A stretch of DNA of 18,477 nucleotides from an uncultured Lachnospiraceae bacterium (lineage in GTDB: Bacteria > Bacillota_A > Clostridia > Lachnospirales > Lachnospiraceae): positions 1 to 18,477 of the forward strand of contig CADBME010000240.1 in the NCBI GenBank assembly GCA_902795715.1, written 5' to 3'. Under the pieces are notes generated by a model. The model made no database searches and had not been told where the DNA came from. It was given only the letters and a program-made list of their open reading frames with translations. The position numbers and the translations under genes were made by a program. This document shows, piece after piece, positions 16,232 to 18,477 of this stretch; the first letter of the stretch is position 1, and every line of letters begins with the position of its first letter.

Positions 16232-16657
16232 ATGGTTCTTTCGAATAATATAGTCATAGGTAAAACAATACTGGACAGGGCGCCGGAGCTTTTGACTTTC
16301 CTCATGAAATATCCGGATGAAACCGACCGGACAAGTCATAAAAAAGCAGGATTTAAGGACCTGTTTCTGGAGATCAAAAAGATTGTTCTGAGAAAGGAAT
16401 GGGAAGTATCGGATGTGGGAGAGGATCTCTTCAAGCTGTCCTGGTATGTCATAACAACTACTCCCATGGACAACAATCTCATGTATATCATGTCCGGAGC
16501 CGAGCTTCTGAGGACCTGGATCGATGTCCGTTCCCTGAGGGTTCTTGGTATTGCGGGATCGGCCGGGGAAGGCCGGGAACTTGTAGGCCGGATCATGGAA
16601 GAATGTATCGCTGATGGAGCATTAGACCAGATGAAGGAGTATCTGGAGAGTTTTTAG
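16232..16657 (+). CDS. Hypothetical protein, unrecognised family
   Basis: A 141-residue soluble-looking protein with no signal peptide or clear membrane segment; its mixed charged/hydrophobic pattern suggests an alpha-helical fold. I recognise no motif. ATG 16232 is preferred over ATG 16226 because GGAG (16221-16224) is 7 bases before the former and only one base before the latter. It sits between the rhomboid-like gene (24 bases upstream) and the DUF2953 gene (12 bases downstream), whose ribosome site overlaps this gene's stop codon. This implies one operon and coordinated translation. Confidence 0.75.
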   Translation: MVLSNNIVIGKTILDRAPELLTFLMKYPDETDRTSHKKAGFKDLFLEIKKIVLRKEWEVSDVGEDLFKLSWYVITTTPMDNNLMYIMSGAELLRTWIDVRSLRVLGIAGSAGEGRELVGRIMEECIADGALDQMKEYLESF

Positions 16658-16669
16658 GAGGCTTTTTCA

Positions 16670-17740
16670 TTGCTTGGTATAGTTTTGAATATATTAAAAA
16701 TAATAGGAATCATCCTCTTGGTTCTCCTGGCTCTTCTCCTCCTGGTGATCTTACTGGTCCTGCTGGTTCCTGTTCGCTATACATTTTACGGACAGAAACC
16801 GGAGACTAATGATCTGGAGGGTAATATCCGGTTCAGCTGGCTTTTTCGGATTCTTTACGCAGAGATCTATGCGGATTTGAATGGAGTGAAATACTACATA
16901 AAGGCTCTGGGTTTCAAACTGGCCGGAAATACACCGGAGGAAGAGAAAGACAGGGAGAGCGCCAAAGAGGACAAGGAAGCAGACGAAAGCCCGGACGGGG
17001 AGGCGAGTGAGGATAAAGCAGACCGTCCCCCGCAAGGAGAGGCAGACGAGGACAAAACGGAAGAGAGCCCGGAGGGAGAGACAGTCGAGGACAAAGCAGA
17101 CCGTCCCCCCCAAGGAGAGGCAGACGAGGACAAACCCGACCGTCCCCCGGGAATCGAAAGCGGAAAGGAAAAAGATGAACCCGCTGTCCAAGTGGAAAGC
17201 GGGGCGGACAGCGAGCCGGAAAAGAATGAACTTAAGCCGCCGGAGTCCTTCGGGACCCAGGAGCCGGCACAGGAAAAGCCGGACAAGCCAAAGCTTTCAG
17301 ATCGTATTCTGGATGCTATTGATGGGTTCTATCAGAAATTGAAGGACCTGCACCAAACAGTCCTTGACTTGAACGCTAAGGTGGAATCTTTAATCGATAA
17401 GGCCAAAGCCCTCCACCTTGATACCTGCATTCCCTTTACCCTGGTTTTGCTGAAGAGAGTTCTGATCCACATTCTGCCTCGAAAGCTGGATGGCCGACTG
17501 GATTACGGATTGGATGACGGTTACAGGATGGGACAGATTACGGTAGTGGCTTCGGCCCTCTATCCCCTCTACGGAGACCATGTGAGAACGGTTCCTCATT
17601 TTGAGAGAAGTATTCTGACCGGTCATCTGGAGGGAAAGGGCAGGATCCGGATCGGATTTCTGGTATGGCAGATTATCCGGGCTTTACTGAACCGGGATAT
17701 GAGAAACCTGATTATTAAGATCATAAAAAAAGACCTGTAA
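16670..17740 (+). CDS. DUF2953 membrane protein (YtfI-like) with acidic repeats
   Basis: A 356-residue protein with one long N-terminal hydrophobic segment (about residues 5-35), an acidic low-complexity region (about 95-210) and a C-terminal DUF2953-like domain (about 255-356, with the LDYGLDDGYRMGQ and GKGRIRIG segments). In Bacillus the DUF2953 gene ytfI precedes ytfJ, as here the gerW-like gene follows, which supports the assignment. The molecular function is unknown. The start is a TTG: AGGAGG at 16656-16661 is 8 bases before it and overlaps the stop of the preceding gene. Residues 106-170 hold five 13-residue repeats. It is probably the last gene of the three-gene operon. Confidence 0.85.
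   Translation: MLGIVLNILKIIGIILLVLLALLLLVILLVLLVPVRYTFYGQKPETNDLEGNIRFSWLFRILYAEIYADLNGVKYYIKALGFKLAGNTPEEEKDRESAKEDKEADESPDGEASEDKADRPPQGEADEDKTEESPEGETVEDKADRPPQGEADEDKPDRPPGIESGKEKDEPAVQVESGADSEPEKNELKPPESFGTQEPAQEKPDKPKLSDRILDAIDGFYQKLKDLHQTVLDLNAKVESLIDKAKALHLDTCIPFTLVLLKRVLIHILPRKLDGRLDYGLDDGYRMGQITVVASALYPLYGDHVRTVPHFERSILTGHLEGKGRIRIGFLVWQIIRALLNRDMRNLIIKIIKKDL
16985..17179 (+). repeat. Five tandem 39-bp (13-residue) repeats inside the DUF2953 gene
   Basis: Residues 106-170 read as units such as ESPDGEASEDKAD, RPPQGEADEDKTE, ESPEGETVEDKAD, RPPQGEADEDKPD and a divergent RPPGIESGKEKDE. They alternate as two higher-order 26-residue (78-bp) units plus a partial one. The array is in frame, so copy-number changes would keep the protein intact. 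It forms an acidic, Pro/Glu-rich linker between membrane anchor and C-terminal domain. Confidence 0.85.
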
Positions 17741-17880
17741 AGAAATAATCAACAGGGATAGAGAATAAGAGGAAAAAGGGACAGTAAGGACTGGTAAATC
17801 GGAAAAGGATAGTGAAAATAAAAAACCATAGAAATACTGTAGGAGTAAAAAGGATAGGGAAACTGTAAAGGAGATAGGAT

Positions 17881-18297
17881 ATGAGCAGAAACCAGATTAA
17901 AGAAACGGCAAATACATTTTTTGAAGGAATGGAGAAAATGTTTTCCACTAAAACAGTGGTTGGTGAGCCTAAACAGGTCGGCGACACCGTGATTGTCCCC
18001 CTGATGGACGTCTCCTTCGGCATGGGAGCAGGAGATGTGGGAAAGGATCAGTCAGACAGGTCCATGGGTGGCATGAACGGAAAGATGTCACCGAGCGCGG
18101 TTCTGGTCATCAAAGACGGGGTGACACGTCTTGTGAGTGTGAAAAACCAGGATGCAATGAATAAGGTTCTTGATATGGTGCCGGATGCTGTCAGCAAGAT
18201 CAGCAGCCTGATTGAGTCCCGGGGCAAGGAAGATCCGGAAGTTGAGAAAGTCGTGGATGAGGTAATATCCGCTCCTGAAGAATCTTTGGAAGGATAA
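17881..18297 (+). CDS. GerW/YtfJ family sporulation-associated protein
   Basis: A 138-residue protein of the Spore_YtfJ (GerW) family. The family pattern is visible: TVVGEP (25-30), DTVIVPLMDVSFGMGAG (35-51), a Gly-rich stretch GGMNGKMSP (63-71), and the AVLVIKDGVTRLVSV strand pair. In Bacillus, YtfJ/GerW is a spore protein needed for some germination responses; relatives also occur in non-sporulating Clostridia, so a role in spores here is uncertain. Its C-terminus is an acidic tail (PEVEKVVDEVISAPEESLEG). AAGGAG precedes the ATG. It follows the DUF2953 gene by 140 purine-rich bases, as the equivalent genes are neighbours in other Firmicutes. Confidence 0.88.
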   Translation: MSRNQIKETANTFFEGMEKMFSTKTVVGEPKQVGDTVIVPLMDVSFGMGAGDVGKDQSDRSMGGMNGKMSPSAVLVIKDGVTRLVSVKNQDAMNKVLDMVPDAVSKISSLIESRGKEDPEVEKVVDEVISAPEESLEG

Positions 18298-18309
18298 AGA
18301 ATTTTTTTC

Positions 18310-18338
18310 TTGCATTTTATAATTCTTTCTGTTAGAAT
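18310..18338 (+). promoter_or_regulatory. Candidate rpmB promoter
   Basis: TTGCAT (18310-18315) and TAGAAT (18333-18338) are separated by 17 bases, about 55 bases before the rpmB ATG. Confidence 0.6.
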
Positions 18339-18349
18339 GAATTTCGTTG

Positions 18350-18366
18350 TAAGCCTTTGGGGCTTA
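18350..18366 (+). promoter_or_regulatory. Hairpin at the 5' end of the rpmB leader
   Basis: Perfect 6-bp stem TAAGCC (18350-18355) / GGCTTA (18361-18366) with loop TTTGG. It starts about 12 bases after the -10 element, so it would cap the transcript. No T-tract follows, so it is not a terminator. A role in mRNA stability or autoregulation is a guess. Confidence 0.45.
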
Positions 18367-18391
18367 ACATTATGAGTGAGGAGGTGCAGCC

Positions 18392-18477
18392 ATGGCAAGA
18401 TGCGCTATTTGTGATAAAGGTGCTCATTTCGGTATCAAAGTGAGCCATTCTCATAGAAGATCGAACAAGATGTGGAA
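18392..18477 (+). CDS. rpmB: Ribosomal protein L28 (partial, 5' end only)
   Basis: The first 28 residues match bacterial L28: MARCAICDKGAHFG, then KVSHSHRRSNKMW. The CxxC pair is half of a zinc-binding site in cysteine-containing L28 proteins. GGAGG lies about 7 bases before the ATG. The gene runs off the window edge, so its length and the second cysteine pair cannot be checked. Confidence 0.95.
   Translation, partial: MARCAICDKGAHFGIKVSHSHRRSNKMW

Noticed and set aside
1..18477. CRISPR array, tRNA, rRNA, insertion sequence or prophage
   Set aside because: No regularly spaced repeats, cloverleaf-like sequence, rRNA core words, transposase gene or phage structural genes were seen on either strand.

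Overview
The window looks like a chromosomal core segment from a Firmicute of the class Clostridia, most likely a Lachnospiraceae-type anaerobe. This placement rests on a lexA/LysM divergent SOS pair, a giant 2-hydroxyacyl-CoA dehydratase activase-type protein with paired Fe-S activase domains, a DUF2953/GerW (ytfI/ytfJ-like) pair next to rpmB, Shine-Dalgarno sites of the AGGAG type and sigma-A-like promoters. It is inferred from gene content and family recognition only; no database search was run.

Layout. 1-960: tcdA (tRNA t6A dehydratase), convergent with lexA, with two terminator hairpins between them. 960-2478: lexA and a divergent YneA-like SOS division-inhibitor candidate. Their shared 325-bp intergenic region holds a perfect sigma-A consensus promoter and four LexA-box-like palindromes. 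2602-3687: a complete tyrosine recombinase. 3774-6828: a membrane-anchored GHL10/DUF187 glycosidase-like protein, then a sensor histidine kinase with no response regulator beside it, closed by a long bidirectional hairpin. 6997-7212: a small DUF6465-like gene. 7683-9672: a GNAT acetyltransferase followed by hisH and hisF, without other his genes.

9674-9778 holds a striking palindromic repeat (37-bp arms with one mismatch, plus a degenerate 21-bp direct repeat of its head) between convergent hisF and the 1406-residue activase gene (9804-14024, minus strand). This is the most unusual non-coding structure in the window. A divergent promoter pair then separates the activase from corA (14307-15245), which has an approximately 100-nt leader with hairpin potential. 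15347-17740 is a tight three-gene operon: a rhomboid-like membrane protein lacking recognisable catalytic residues but with a C-terminal zinc-binding-type cysteine/histidine cluster, an unrecognised protein, and a DUF2953 protein carrying five 13-residue acidic repeats and a TTG start. The window ends with a gerW/ytfJ-like gene and the start of rpmB.

Functionally the region is mostly housekeeping: RNA modification, SOS response, recombination, histidine biosynthesis, magnesium transport and an envelope/sporulation-associated pair. I found no CRISPR array, tRNA, rRNA, insertion sequence or clear prophage. I do not see a complete new system. The best leads are the palindromic element, the double-activase fusion, the SOS control region and the pseudo-rhomboid with a metal-binding tail.
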